A stretch of 64,000 bases of DNA, from positions 49,288 through 113,287 of the forward strand of contig CALMEE010000061.1 in the NCBI GenBank assembly GCA_937862885.1, written 5' to 3'. Made by a program: the position numbers and the translations under genes. How positions within the stretch are numbered: position 1 is the first letter of the stretch; each line of letters starts with the position of its first letter. Source of the stretch: an uncultured Planctomycetaceae bacterium (GTDB lineage: Bacteria > Planctomycetota > Planctomycetia > Pirellulales > Pirellulaceae). This document shows, in pieces, positions 17,451 through 27,034 of this stretch. A model generated the notes under the pieces. That model worked only from the letters and a program-made list of their open reading frames with translations, searched no databases and was not told where the DNA came from.

Positions 17451-19262
17451 CTAATGTCTTGTGAAATAATGGTGGATTGATTTTGGCTCGAATACTTCAC
17501 CCGGTTTCAGATTTGTCTTCCAAGTGATCTGACTTGAGTTGTTGATCGCAGTGTTTCCTCGATACTGAGTCCAAAGCGCCGGATCAAATGCCGTCAGCTG
17601 GATGACTCCGTTGTGGCTGGCTTCTGTCGCTCTTCCACCTAGTTTTAACAACACTTCGATGTCGACTTCTGAAGATTTGTTATTGCGCAAGACGACTTTG
17701 CCTTCTTTTTCAATTTTGGCGTAATTATTTCCATCCCAATTGAGCGCATTCAAATCGCGGGCGATTTCCTGTTCCTCGAATTTTCCACGCATGTCGATGG
17801 CTACGGTTACTGGAATTCGGCATATATTGCCAATGGAAGTGTACGTCAAAAGTTCTTGTGCCAAAGGTTGATTTCCCTGCGTAATCAATGCGGCCCCGGT
17901 GGTGAAGGGGACTTTGGACTGGTTTGAGAACTCGATTTGGTGCCAGACATCGTTTCTAGATAGCGTCAAGGGTGATGTCGTTCCCACTGCACTGCGAGAC
18001 ATCTCGATGTCGTTACGATTCACAGTAATGTCCCACGTGTAAATATCTCGATAGGGAGTTTGCATCGAAAAGATATTGAATGCAATCCTCTCACCTTTGC
18101 GAATTGTCGACTTCGGCAATTTGTATACAAACAAATCTTGTTGGCCTACTGCCGTTAGTTCATTCGGAATCGACATCAGCGTTTCATCATTGGAGATCTG
18201 ATTCAAGTGGTCAACGTTCGGATACTCGCTGGCACGCTGACTAAACATACTGTTCGATATGCGATTGCTTGCCATTTGTCCCATCAAAGACGGAGCTGCC
18301 TCGGACAAGGCATCGCGCAGTACGCTTTCAAGAACCAGTGGACTGACCACGGATTTGAATCGGAAATTTGGAACTCCTACCACGAGGTCAATGGCCACAT
18401 CCTGTAGATCCTCCGCTTCGTTCAGCAGTTCGGCTTGCAACGAAATGTCCGCCATTTTTTTGCCATCCGTTTGATTGAGGGCGATGCGGTACGTCGGAAT
18501 CCAACGGACACCTGGCCGAAAATAAAGAATGGACAACGAGACTTCCTGATTAGGTGAATCCGTCGTGAACGTGAGGCGTTTAAAGGTTCGCCTGGAATTG
18601 ACTGTCTTGGTCAATTTGGCTTTCATGTCTTTCATCGACAACGTTCGAATTTCTGCGACGTTTAGCAACGTATCGATATCGTTCTCGCGCAAAATGAACT
18701 GTGCGCCCTGAAAGTCACTGATGGTCACCGATTCATTTCTGGGCGGAGCCGACGTAGTCGGTGCTCGACTCGTCGTTGATGGTAACGATTGAAGTGAACG
18801 CGACAAACCGGGTTCACTGAAGGCAACTTGGTGCTCCTGGGTGAGAACTTCGTGGATCGTGCCATTCAAGACATTGCCGTTGTTCAGTTCAACTTTGACC
18901 TTGTTCCCTTTATTGGCTAATAAGATCTCTAACTGATTCTTGCAATTCGTTTCTTTTTCGTCCGCTGCTTCGTGATTGACCCAGCCTGCAAGCGTGCTGA
19001 CAATTCGTCCCTCTTCCGGAATCGCCCAGAATGACCCCAATACCGCAGCATCCGGTACATCATCCGTGTACACTTGACCTAGGTGATTCGATTTGCCGGT
19101 CGCCCGCTTAACGATCAGGCTGTATCCGTCCTTGAAGACGATGACCTGCTGCGTAGACAAGGAAAGTTCATTCGCGGAGTCGTTTGCAGAGACAATATTT
19201 ATCTCGTTGACGAAAACAATGAACGCGACATAAAACAACCACCAACTCAAGTTCTTTAACAT
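17451..19262 (-). CDS. Exported DUF4139-like protein
   Basis: 603 residues from the ATG at 19262; an upstream TTG frame start is less likely because an AAAGG binding site sits just before this ATG. A signal peptide with a hydrophobic run (WWLFYVAFIVFVNEI) precedes the mature part, so it acts in the periplasm or at the surface. The central part, VRWIPTYRIALNQTDG then LLNEAEDLQDVAIDLVVGVPNF, matches the pattern of the DUF4139 / mucoidy-inhibitor-A-type families. A Pro/Thr/Ser-rich segment lies at about 165-180. The role of these families is unknown. The gene is transcribed alone and ends 75 bases from the plus-strand terminator. Confidence 0.8.
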   Translation of the reverse strand: MLKNLSWWLFYVAFIVFVNEINIVSANDSANELSLSTQQVIVFKDGYSLIVKRATGKSNHLGQVYTDDVPDAAVLGSFWAIPEEGRIVSTLAGWVNHEAADEKETNCKNQLEILLANKGNKVKVELNNGNVLNGTIHEVLTQEHQVAFSEPGLSRSLQSLPSTTSRAPTTSAPPRNESVTISDFQGAQFILRENDIDTLLNVAEIRTLSMKDMKAKLTKTVNSRRTFKRLTFTTDSPNQEVSLSILYFRPGVRWIPTYRIALNQTDGKKMADISLQAELLNEAEDLQDVAIDLVVGVPNFRFKSVVSPLVLESVLRDALSEAAPSLMGQMASNRISNSMFSQRASEYPNVDHLNQISNDETLMSIPNELTAVGQQDLFVYKLPKSTIRKGERIAFNIFSMQTPYRDIYTWDITVNRNDIEMSRSAVGTTSPLTLSRNDVWHQIEFSNQSKVPFTTGAALITQGNQPLAQELLTYTSIGNICRIPVTVAIDMRGKFEEQEIARDLNALNWDGNNYAKIEKEGKVVLRNNKSSEVDIEVLLKLGGRATEASHNGVIQLTAFDPALWTQYRGNTAINNSSQITWKTNLKPGEVFEPKSIHHYFTRH

Positions 19263-19472
19263 GTGTTTGACCTTTCGCAATATTCGTTGGTAAGAAGTAC
19301 GCGGGTCCGTAGTCGACTCGTTAGAGCACAGGACCTATCACGCAGCGAGCCGAACATGAGTCGTGTCGGCTGGCTTATCATAGCATAGCAAGTTTCCCGT
19401 GATATTCTTGTAACGAGTCGGTAACATGCGCACGGACAAGAGGGTTGATATCGTGGTCACTTGCCAAAGAAA

Positions 19473-21137
19473 TCATTTTCGCGCTTGCTGGGCAATCCAC
19501 GAACTGAGTTGCTCGCGAAAAATTTTCGAATTGTGCCGGATATCCGTGGGTAATTCGCGCTTCAGATAGAATTGCTGTATCTGGTCGGTAAGTTTATTTG
19601 CGTTAGCCAAGCCTTTTAATTCACCCAGCAGTTTGTCGTGAGCAACCGACGATTGTGGCCAATGTTCTGGCCATGGTTCAGCTACGATCGCTGGCACTTG
19701 CTTGCCGGGTTCACCTAGTCCGACGAGGGCAGAACGATAGATGTGTGGGTGCGTGTTGAAAATGGCTTCGCAAGGGATCGTAAACAGCGTAATTGTCTCT
19801 GTGGTGACTCGATGTGACTTGCGCCCACACATCCAGAACCGATCTTGGTCATCCAAATACCCCACGTCGCCCATGCGGTGCCAAACCCGATTTTGATCGT
19901 GGACTTTATGAAGAGCGTTGGCTTCGGTGCGCGTCACATATTCCGTGGTGACGACAGGACCAGACACCAACAATTCGCCAATTTGTCCTGCATCTAAGGA
20001 TTTGGTCGCCTGAATCGAGGTGATTGGATCGTCAGTAATCTCGATAATCTGCCATTCAATTCCAGGGAAACGTTTACCGACGCAAACGCCCTGCCCCCGA
20101 GCTGTAAGCTCGGCGGTTTCTCCCAGCACTTGCGTCGCGCTATTGCAGGCCACTGGCAAAGCTTCAGTCGCACCATAGGGAGTAAAGACTTCACCATCGT
20201 CGGCGATGCAACTCTTCATGCGGCGCAGCACATGCGGCGGGACAGGCGCTCCGGCAGAGAGTACGCGTTTTAGCCCTCGAAGTTTTGTGCCAGTCTTTTC
20301 ACAATAACGGCCAAGGGTATTGAGTAACGCGGGTGACCCAAACGCTTGAGTCGCTTGCCAATGTTCTACGGCTTGGATGAAATTTTGCGGATCTATGCTC
20401 GCCGGTCGCGTAAAATCCATTTTCGGGAAGACGGTAGTCTTCCCCATCGAGCTGTTAAATAGAGCGAACAGCGGAAATCCCGATATGTCCGCCCCGAGTG
20501 CCTCGATTTGAAAATAATTGCGGATCTCTTCGGCCTGATGCAGAAAATTACAGTGCGAATACAAGACTCCTTTGGGCGGACCCGTGCTTCCCGTAGTAAA
20601 GATGATAGCGGCCGGCTCATTTGCATGGCCCGATGGAAGCGAATCTGTCGAGGTAGTCTGTCGCAGGCGGCGCTCAGTGATACACCCTGGCCAATAACGT
20701 CCCTGCACGAGTACATTAAAGCGGGCATGTGGAAAGTGATGCCGGTAAATCAATCGCGCAAGATGGGCCTTGCGAATGCCAACGAAACCAGCTGGCTCGG
20801 CCGCCGATAAACAGCGGATCAGATTTTGTTTTCCCATGCCGGGATCGATGAGAATGACGACGGACCTCGCCTTAAACAGCGCAAAGACCCACTTCACAAA
20901 TTGAATGCCAGCGGGTACTAGTAAAGCGATCCGCGTTCCAGGTCGTAATCCTCGCGCGATCAGGCCTTTAGCGATTTGATCGGATTGCCGATCAAGCTCA
21001 GCAAACGTAATGGAATCCCAAGCGGATCCAAGCGGCTCAGCCACGGCGGGGTGCTCAGGCCAGTGGCGGGCAGAATAGCTAAGCAATTCAGCTACGTTGT
21101 TGCGTTCCGCACCTTTAACATCCATGTTCGTTCCCAC
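19473..21137 (-). CDS. oleC: OleC-like AMP-dependent synthetase (olefin beta-lactone synthetase type)
   Basis: 554 residues from a GTG with a GGAG site six bases upstream; an ATG four codons later is an alternative. The adenylation P-loop IIFTTGSTGPPKGVLYSH and the core TPYGATEALPVA are clear. Segments FPLFALFNSSMGKTT, AGAPVPPHVLRRM, HRMGDVGYLDDQ, CGRKSHRV and DIRHNSKI are those of OleC, the enzyme that turns beta-hydroxy acids into beta-lactones in long-chain olefin synthesis, rather than of generic acyl-CoA ligases. No oleA, oleB or oleD is in the window, so the pathway cannot be confirmed. It lies 16 bases after the M16 protease gene on the same strand. Confidence 0.8.
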   Translation of the reverse strand: MGTNMDVKGAERNNVAELLSYSARHWPEHPAVAEPLGSAWDSITFAELDRQSDQIAKGLIARGLRPGTRIALLVPAGIQFVKWVFALFKARSVVILIDPGMGKQNLIRCLSAAEPAGFVGIRKAHLARLIYRHHFPHARFNVLVQGRYWPGCITERRLRQTTSTDSLPSGHANEPAAIIFTTGSTGPPKGVLYSHCNFLHQAEEIRNYFQIEALGADISGFPLFALFNSSMGKTTVFPKMDFTRPASIDPQNFIQAVEHWQATQAFGSPALLNTLGRYCEKTGTKLRGLKRVLSAGAPVPPHVLRRMKSCIADDGEVFTPYGATEALPVACNSATQVLGETAELTARGQGVCVGKRFPGIEWQIIEITDDPITSIQATKSLDAGQIGELLVSGPVVTTEYVTRTEANALHKVHDQNRVWHRMGDVGYLDDQDRFWMCGRKSHRVTTETITLFTIPCEAIFNTHPHIYRSALVGLGEPGKQVPAIVAEPWPEHWPQSSVAHDKLLGELKGLANANKLTDQIQQFYLKRELPTDIRHNSKIFREQLSSWIAQQARK

Positions 21138-21153
21138 AATCGACTCCCGCGAT

Positions 21154-22389
21154 TTATGTCACCGACCAATCTTGCTTAGGTCCAACGACGACCGTCATAT
21201 TTTTGGTCAGATCATATTTCGCGGCAACCGCTCGAATTTGCTCTAACGTGATCGAATCATAAATGGCGGCAATTTCCGCCGGAGTCTTGAAGGTGTGGTT
21301 CCTAAGCCATTGGGTTCCCACGGAAAACATGCGGCTGTTGGTTCGTTCGCTGGCGAGAATGATCTGGGAAGCAATCTTGCTCTTCGCCAATTCTAATTCT
21401 CGTGCGGTTACGGGTTGACTGAGGATCCGCTCTTGCAATATCTGCAGCCTCTCTAGATTTTCCTCGGCTTGATCGGGCTGACATGAAAGATAAGTCATGA
21501 TAACACCCGCGTCATCATATTCATACGTGCCCATACCAGCTCCATCTGCCAAGCCGGTATCCAAGAACTCCCAAAACATTCGGCTGCCGCAGTCGTCCCC
21601 CAAAATAGCGGTAAGCAATCGGGCCGCATAGCGATCTTGATCATTACCGCTGGGGCCCTGAGTTAGCTGAAGAATGTACTCCTGTGTCGATTGCGCTTTG
21701 TCGATAACCACAAATCCTTTTCGGGTATGTGCCGGGCGTGGTTGGCGTATGCAACGGTGCGGTTCCCAATGTCCGCAGGTCCGTTCAAGGTCACGAATCA
21801 GGCGATCATAATCCACCTTGCCCGCGATAGCGACACAAATATTGTCCGGTGAATAACGCTCCTTGTAGTATTGACGCATTTGCTCGGCGGTCATGTTTCC
21901 CACAGTCTCAACAGTTCCCAAAACACTTTGTGCCAGCGGGTGTTCGCCAAAGAACTCAGACATAATGCGTTCATAGCCACCATAAGGCGGCTGATCGTCG
22001 TACATCATGATTTCTTCAATGATGACTTGTTTTTCCATTTCAAAATCTTCGTCACGCAATGAGGGCTGCATGATGTCCGCCAGCAATTCGACGATGGGTG
22101 TCTGAAAATCAGGCAATACAGCCGAATGATAAATCGTACTGTCTTCCCCAGTTCTCGCATTGCTATGCGAACCCATTTCATCGAGTTGGCGGTTGACATC
22201 TTCCGGGCTGCGGGTCGCTGTCCCTTTAAATACCATATGTTCCAAAAAATGACTCACACCACCAATTTCGGTCGGCTCATCACGCGCACCAGTGCGCACG
22301 AAAAAGCCGATCGCCATCGACTGGGCGTTCGGATTGAGATCGGCTTGCACGGTCAAGCCGTTATCCAGTTGTTGCTGCATGTAATGCAT
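21154..22389 (-). CDS. M16 family zinc peptidase, catalytic subunit
   Basis: 411 residues. The inverted zinc motif HFLEH is at 47-51, and the third ligand Glu lies at about 125-126 in QVIIEEI, so this is the active partner. The C-terminal half has the typical M16 R/Y segment and DCGSRMFWEF. Starts at 22389 or 22380 are both ATG. The first 29 bases overlap the end of the upstream M16 gene, whose product lacks the zinc motif, giving the common active/inactive pair. No signal peptide is seen, so a cytoplasmic clamshell protease is likely. Confidence 0.95.
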   Translation of the reverse strand: MHYMQQQLDNGLTVQADLNPNAQSMAIGFFVRTGARDEPTEIGGVSHFLEHMVFKGTATRSPEDVNRQLDEMGSHSNARTGEDSTIYHSAVLPDFQTPIVELLADIMQPSLRDEDFEMEKQVIIEEIMMYDDQPPYGGYERIMSEFFGEHPLAQSVLGTVETVGNMTAEQMRQYYKERYSPDNICVAIAGKVDYDRLIRDLERTCGHWEPHRCIRQPRPAHTRKGFVVIDKAQSTQEYILQLTQGPSGNDQDRYAARLLTAILGDDCGSRMFWEFLDTGLADGAGMGTYEYDDAGVIMTYLSCQPDQAEENLERLQILQERILSQPVTARELELAKSKIASQIILASERTNSRMFSVGTQWLRNHTFKTPAEIAAIYDSITLEQIRAVAAKYDLTKNMTVVVGPKQDWSVT

Positions 22390-23620
22390 ATGGTAATTCC
22401 AGGGGAGTTGGCCCCAGCGTGACTAAGTTAAAGTCTTGAGGTGGATGTTTTTGTAGATACTCGTTGATGTCTTCAACCGAAAGGTTTTGAATTTTCTGGT
22501 TTATGTCATTCAGCGACCGCGCATAGCCAAGATGAAAATAATCACCTGATATCGATGCCACTCGCGATCGACTCGATTCTTGTTGCATTACCAGCGAACT
22601 GCGAATTTGGATTCGCAAGCGATCCAACTCAGGCTCGGTTATCCCGTCGGTCAATTTCGTTAATTGTTCATAAAGGACGTCAAGTGATTGTTGCGCTCGC
22701 TCAACCCCCGTTCCGACGTAGCTAAACACGCTTCCTTGGTCCTTTAAAGAGTGAAGTGATGCGTAGACCGAATAGCATAACCCTCGTTTTTCACGAATTT
22801 CACTGAATAGCCTGCTACTCATGCCGTCGCTCAACACACCCACTGCTCCGCGCGCCAGGAAATAATCAGGGCTACTGTATGTCACCGACGGAAACGCCAA
22901 TCCGATATGTGTTTGTTGACTTTCATGATGGATATGACATGTTCCGACCGTCCGTTCCGTAGACGCAATCACCGACCGAGGATTCGGTTGCCAGTCGGCA
23001 AACAGTGATTCAAATTCCTGACAAAGCCTTTCCCATTCGAAATTTCCTGCGACACCTAAAATCGCTCCGTAAGGTTGATACATGGATTCATAATGAGCAA
23101 CGATTTCGTCGTAGTTGATGGCCGAAATCGATGCTTCGTTACCATGAATCGCGCGCCCCAAGGGATTTCCGTATTGGCGTTCTCGAAGTTTGAGCATTAC
23201 TCTTTGCGCCAAATCGTCTTCGATGGCACGTACCTCTTGCATACAAACAAGTCGCGCGTCTTCGACCTGATTGGCCGGAAGACGTGGGCGACGCAGCAAA
23301 TCGGAATAGACCTGCATTGTGTCGCTCAGGCGTGCTGCCGGCAGAGAGCCATTGAAATGCGTATGGTACACTGTAACCGACGACGAATAATCGACGCCGA
23401 GTGAATCGAGTTGCTCAATGTAAGCACGACTGTCGAAATCCCCGCAACCGCGCTGCACCATTTCGCTGACGAAGCTGGCCATTCCCTCTCGAGCGTCCGG
23501 ATCATAACAACATCCATTCAGCAACGAGAACGAAAATGACACGGACTGCAACCAAGGCATTTCCTCAGCGATCAGTGTCATCCCGTTATCAAGTGATTTC
23601 GTTCTTATGGCTGTTTGCAT
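22361..23620 (-). CDS. M16 family peptidase homologue, non-catalytic subunit
   Basis: 419 residues. The M16 fold is recognisable (PWLQSVSFSFSLLNG, FNGSLPAARLSDTM, SDGMSSRLFSEIREKRGLCYSV), but at the zinc position it has GMASFVSEMVQRG instead of HxxEH, so it cannot bind zinc. The GLCYSV segment near residue 280 is the substrate-binding R/Y region of such inactive subunits. It is translated ahead of, and overlaps by 29 bases, the catalytic subunit gene, implying a heterodimer like mitochondrial processing peptidase or the PqqF-type bacterial pairs. Confidence 0.93.
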   Translation of the reverse strand: MQTAIRTKSLDNGMTLIAEEMPWLQSVSFSFSLLNGCCYDPDAREGMASFVSEMVQRGCGDFDSRAYIEQLDSLGVDYSSSVTVYHTHFNGSLPAARLSDTMQVYSDLLRRPRLPANQVEDARLVCMQEVRAIEDDLAQRVMLKLRERQYGNPLGRAIHGNEASISAINYDEIVAHYESMYQPYGAILGVAGNFEWERLCQEFESLFADWQPNPRSVIASTERTVGTCHIHHESQQTHIGLAFPSVTYSSPDYFLARGAVGVLSDGMSSRLFSEIREKRGLCYSVYASLHSLKDQGSVFSYVGTGVERAQQSLDVLYEQLTKLTDGITEPELDRLRIQIRSSLVMQQESSRSRVASISGDYFHLGYARSLNDINQKIQNLSVEDINEYLQKHPPQDFNLVTLGPTPLELPYALHAATTG

Positions 23621-24185
23621 CGATTATTCCAAATCCCGTATCAACGTGCGTTGATCTTCCTGGCCAAAGGTGCATGTGCGTTTGAGCACGCGTCCAAGGA
23701 TATTGAACGGCGTACGTTCGGGCTGACACACGTTTCCGCAACGATGGTTTGCGATCCAAATAGGTTTTTGTCCGAGTCGCGTTGTATTTGCCCGTCTCAA
23801 AAGTGTGCCTCAGGAATTGTAAGGCAGACGCGAGTTTTTTTTAATGCCGCCTGCTCAAACCACGGTTTTTCCGAGGATTTTGGGCTATCGGACATTTTTA
23901 AGCCAGGCATATTCGTCAATTGTGCCAAATTCGTTCGCATCGAGCTTAGCGAAATTGCCGATTATAACTTCCGCCGACAAACTGCCTGGCAGCCGACATT
24001 CCCAAAGAAATTGACAGCGTTCGGAACGTCTTTGTTCAACTGAGTGCCAACAGCCCAATTCTGCCGATCCTGCGAAAAAATTGAAGTGACTGGAAATACT
24101 TAATGCGTAAGTAAGTTAGCGATCGCGCGTAATGTCCGAATTGCACTTGGCCACCACCAGGAGCGCGATGAGCTTGGGGTGCCGA
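23621..24185. other. Intergenic stretch with one possible tiny ORF
   Basis: 565 bases. On the minus strand a 37-codon frame (23797-23910, MPGLKMSDSPKSSEKP...) is coding-like but has no binding site. A longer plus-strand frame (23615-24043) shows nothing recognisable. The promoter of the M16 pair should be at the right-hand side. Confidence 0.3.
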
Positions 24186-25472
24186 TCAAGGGATACGCTC
24201 TAAGATCAAGCTGCCGACCAGAGGAGGAGCTTCGCACAGATGTACTGATGTCTGCAACAAGTCACGGCAATGAGGGCTGGCTTGTTGGTTCGTGTAGATA
24301 TAAAACAAGGGCTGTCCAACTTCGACGCTGTCTCCGACGTCGATGAGCACTTCAACCCCGACGCAATGGTTGATGGGATCATTAAGCTTGCGTCTGCCGC
24401 CGCCCAAGTCGATGACCGCCCAACCGATTTTTTCACAATCAAAACCTTGAACATAACCAGCCGAATCGCTGCACAATACGGATTTTACTTCGCGCGACCC
24501 CATCAACTCCAGCTTACCCGATTGTGCCGCGACCATCCGCTCGAATCGCTCCATCGCAGTCCCGGATGCCAAAGAATTTTCCAATTGATTTCGGGCATCT
24601 TCTTCACTGGAACCAAGCACGAGTCGCATCGTTTCAATGGCCAACTGCAGTGTCAACTCGCGCACATCATTGGGACCTTGGTTTTTTAGAATAGCCAAGC
24701 TTTCTTCGACCTCAATCAGATTACCAATGAGCTTACCGAGAGGTCGATTCATGTCCGTGATCAACGCAGAAGTCTTGACGCCAGACATGTTGCCGACGCT
24801 GACCAAAGTCCTCGCCAGATCTTGAGCTGCAGACCGTGTCTTCATAAATGCACCGCTGCCGCATTTCACGTCTAGCACTAGACCGACTAATCCCTCGCAG
24901 AGTTTCTTGCTGAGAATGCTTGCCGAAATAAGCGGAACCGAAGGTACCGTGCCGGTAACATCGCGGAGTGCGTACAGTTTTTGATCTGCTGGCGCAAGCT
25001 CGGTACTGGCACCTGTTATCACGCAGCCAATTTTATTGACAATGCGTTGAGCTTCTTCCATGGGAAGATTTGTTCTGAAGCCGGGAATTGACTCAAGCTT
25101 ATCCAGAGTCCCGCCGGTCGCTCCCAATCCTCGACCGGAAATCATGGGCACATCGCATCCCACGCATGCCAAGAGCGGTGCGAGAGGAATCGAAATCTTG
25201 TCTCCAATGCCACCAGTTGAGTGCTTGTCAACTTTTGGTCGACCGTTTGCGTTCCACTGCATGACGCGCCCGGAGTCCTTCATCGCATTCGTTAAGGCAA
25301 TGATCTCGTGTGCCTCCATTCCGGCAAACAAAATTGCCATAGCAAATGCGGCCATTTGGTAATCAGGTATCGTGCCCTTGTGATACCCGTCGACCATCGC
25401 CTCAATTTGTTCGTTCGTGAGTGCGCGACGTTCTCGCTTCGCCACAATAATTTCAACTGGATTCATGTTCAA
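24186..25472 (-). CDS. deoA: Thymidine / pyrimidine-nucleoside phosphorylase
   Basis: 428 residues. It cleaves pyrimidine nucleosides with phosphate to base and (deoxy)ribose 1-phosphate. The family signature is present as SGRGLGATGGTLDKLE, the phosphate-binding KHSTGGIGDK lies at about residue 82, and LDVKCGSGAFMKT follows; the C-terminal domain has VGVEVLIDVGDSVEVGQPLF. Length fits the 430-residue family. Whether it prefers thymidine (DeoA) or uridine as well (Pdp) cannot be decided. Eight bases separate it from the upstream dehydrogenase gene, so the two form an operon. Confidence 0.93.
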   Translation of the reverse strand: MNMNPVEIIVAKRERRALTNEQIEAMVDGYHKGTIPDYQMAAFAMAILFAGMEAHEIIALTNAMKDSGRVMQWNANGRPKVDKHSTGGIGDKISIPLAPLLACVGCDVPMISGRGLGATGGTLDKLESIPGFRTNLPMEEAQRIVNKIGCVITGASTELAPADQKLYALRDVTGTVPSVPLISASILSKKLCEGLVGLVLDVKCGSGAFMKTRSAAQDLARTLVSVGNMSGVKTSALITDMNRPLGKLIGNLIEVEESLAILKNQGPNDVRELTLQLAIETMRLVLGSSEEDARNQLENSLASGTAMERFERMVAAQSGKLELMGSREVKSVLCSDSAGYVQGFDCEKIGWAVIDLGGGRRKLNDPINHCVGVEVLIDVGDSVEVGQPLFYIYTNQQASPHCRDLLQTSVHLCEAPPLVGSLILERIP

Positions 25473-25480
25473 AATTGATT

Positions 25481-26593
25481 TTAGGGTGAAGTGACGTTTC
25501 CAGTCGGAAGTTGAATGCCGGTCTGACGGCTAATATCGCGTAATTCTTCAACGACCGGCAAAATCAATGGAATGCCCTCCGTTGTCCGCCTTTCTTCAGC
25601 CAATCTCTCCGGGTCACCAGGAATCAACACACCGGGACTACCGGGTTGTGGCGATGTCGTGCGAAACGTTTCGATCCAATCATCAATCTGCCGCTTGAAC
25701 TCGTCAACGTCGATAAAGGCCTCAATTTGCATTGCTCCGAAAAAATGGCCAATGCCTTTACCCACGGCACGACTTGGTACCTCTTGCCGCAATGCGAATG
25801 GTGGGGCCCATGGTCCCCAATTCGCCCCACTGAGCACACAACAAAGTATATCGACCATCGTTGCCAGACAGTATCCCTTGTGCCCACCCATCTCGCGAAA
25901 ACTACCAAGAGGCAATAATGCTCCTCCGTCAACCATGGCTTGTGGTTCGATATCGTCGAGTCCATGTTGGTTGATGATCCAGCCTTTGGGTACGTCCACA
26001 CCCCGTCGCTTGGCCATTTCGATCTTGCCATAGGCAGCCGCACTCGTTGCGAAATCAATTACGATTGGCGGATTGACTTTACCTGGAAAGGCAATGGCAA
26101 TTGGGTTAGTGCCCAGCATCCGTTCAGCTCCCCATAATGGAGCGACGAGCTTTGTCGAATTCGTCATTGACCAACCGATCATATCCCGTTCCAACGCCTT
26201 TAAAACGTAGTAACCGGCAATTCCATAGTGGTTAGTGTTGCTGACGCTCACCCATCCCGATCCGACTTGTTCAGCCTTATCCATGGCAATCTCGTTGGCC
26301 TTTGGGCCAACGACAAGTCCAAGCCCATTGTCTCCATCCACCGTGCCCGTGCTGGGTGATTCGCGGACAATTTTTAATTGTGGACGCGGGTTGATTCGCT
26401 GCAGTTGCAGCATATCGAAATACGTATGCAATCGAGCGACACCGTGCGATTCAATCCCACGCAAGTCGCTCTTGATCAAGACTCCCGCCGCTAATTCTGC
26501 ATCCGCCCGTGACACGCCAAAATATTGAAACACTTCGCTGGCAAACGCGAAGAGTTGTTCATGAGAGAATGTGATCGTCGTTTCTTGATTCAT
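25481..26593 (-). CDS. Ldh family (malate/L-lactate/ureidoglycolate type) NAD(P)-dependent oxidoreductase
   Basis: 370 residues. It belongs to the type-2 malate/L-lactate dehydrogenase family, not the Rossmann type: GVSRADAELAAGVLIKSDLRGIESHGVARL near the N-terminus holds the conserved SH(G)V segment; GSGWVSVSNTNHYGIAGYY and the catalytic His follow; MLGTNPIAIAFPG and DFATSAAAYGKIEMAKRRG are family blocks. The substrate (malate, sulfolactate, ureidoglycolate or lactate) cannot be assigned, but a comB-type phosphatase gene nearby makes sulfolactate worth a thought. The ATG is at 26593; a promoter with a 12-bp palindrome is upstream. Confidence 0.9.
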   Translation of the reverse strand: MNQETTITFSHEQLFAFASEVFQYFGVSRADAELAAGVLIKSDLRGIESHGVARLHTYFDMLQLQRINPRPQLKIVRESPSTGTVDGDNGLGLVVGPKANEIAMDKAEQVGSGWVSVSNTNHYGIAGYYVLKALERDMIGWSMTNSTKLVAPLWGAERMLGTNPIAIAFPGKVNPPIVIDFATSAAAYGKIEMAKRRGVDVPKGWIINQHGLDDIEPQAMVDGGALLPLGSFREMGGHKGYCLATMVDILCCVLSGANWGPWAPPFALRQEVPSRAVGKGIGHFFGAMQIEAFIDVDEFKRQIDDWIETFRTTSPQPGSPGVLIPGDPERLAEERRTTEGIPLILPVVEELRDISRQTGIQLPTGNVTSP

Positions 26594-27034
26594 TTTTCAA
26601 ATTCGTTTTTTATCGCAAAATCATCCCACAGCTGGCAGGTTGCGCGTGTTAAATCGTCAGTGTTATCTTCCGACGCGTCGGTAAAGTCTAAAAATGTGGT
26701 GCCTCACAACATCATAAAGAAACTGATTCGAATTGCCAATCCATACTCCGTTCCTTGAAGTTCAGCGAATCTCCCGTCCTAATATGATTTTTGAATGAAC
26801 TTGTTTTCAAATCGCGGCTCATACGTGAAGCATTTGTTCGTAGTGCAGATGCGCAACGAATTCCGTACTACTCTCTCATATGAAACTCTTCTACGACTTG
26901 GGGTTCGTTGTGCAGTAAAGAGTTGAAGCTTGCTGCGGATACGTTTCCACGTTGTAAAATCGGTGGCCCGCGCGTTAAGCTACAATCTAATCAAGTGCGG
27001 GCATGTCATCAGCGAATTCAGATGGCGTTCGTAA
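26594..27034. other. Intergenic stretch holding the ldh-deoA promoter
   Basis: 441 bases. Apart from the promoter and palindrome at 26662-26690 (listed separately) no gene or RNA feature was seen; short plus-strand frames look random. Confidence 0.4.
26662..26690 (-). promoter_or_regulatory. Candidate promoter with an operator palindrome for the ldh-deoA operon
   Basis: On the minus strand TAGACT (26685-26690) and GATAAC (26662-26667) are separated by 17 bases. The spacer contains the perfect 12-bp palindrome CCGACGCGTCGG (26670-26681), a plausible repressor site. The dehydrogenase start is 69 bases downstream. Confidence 0.4.
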
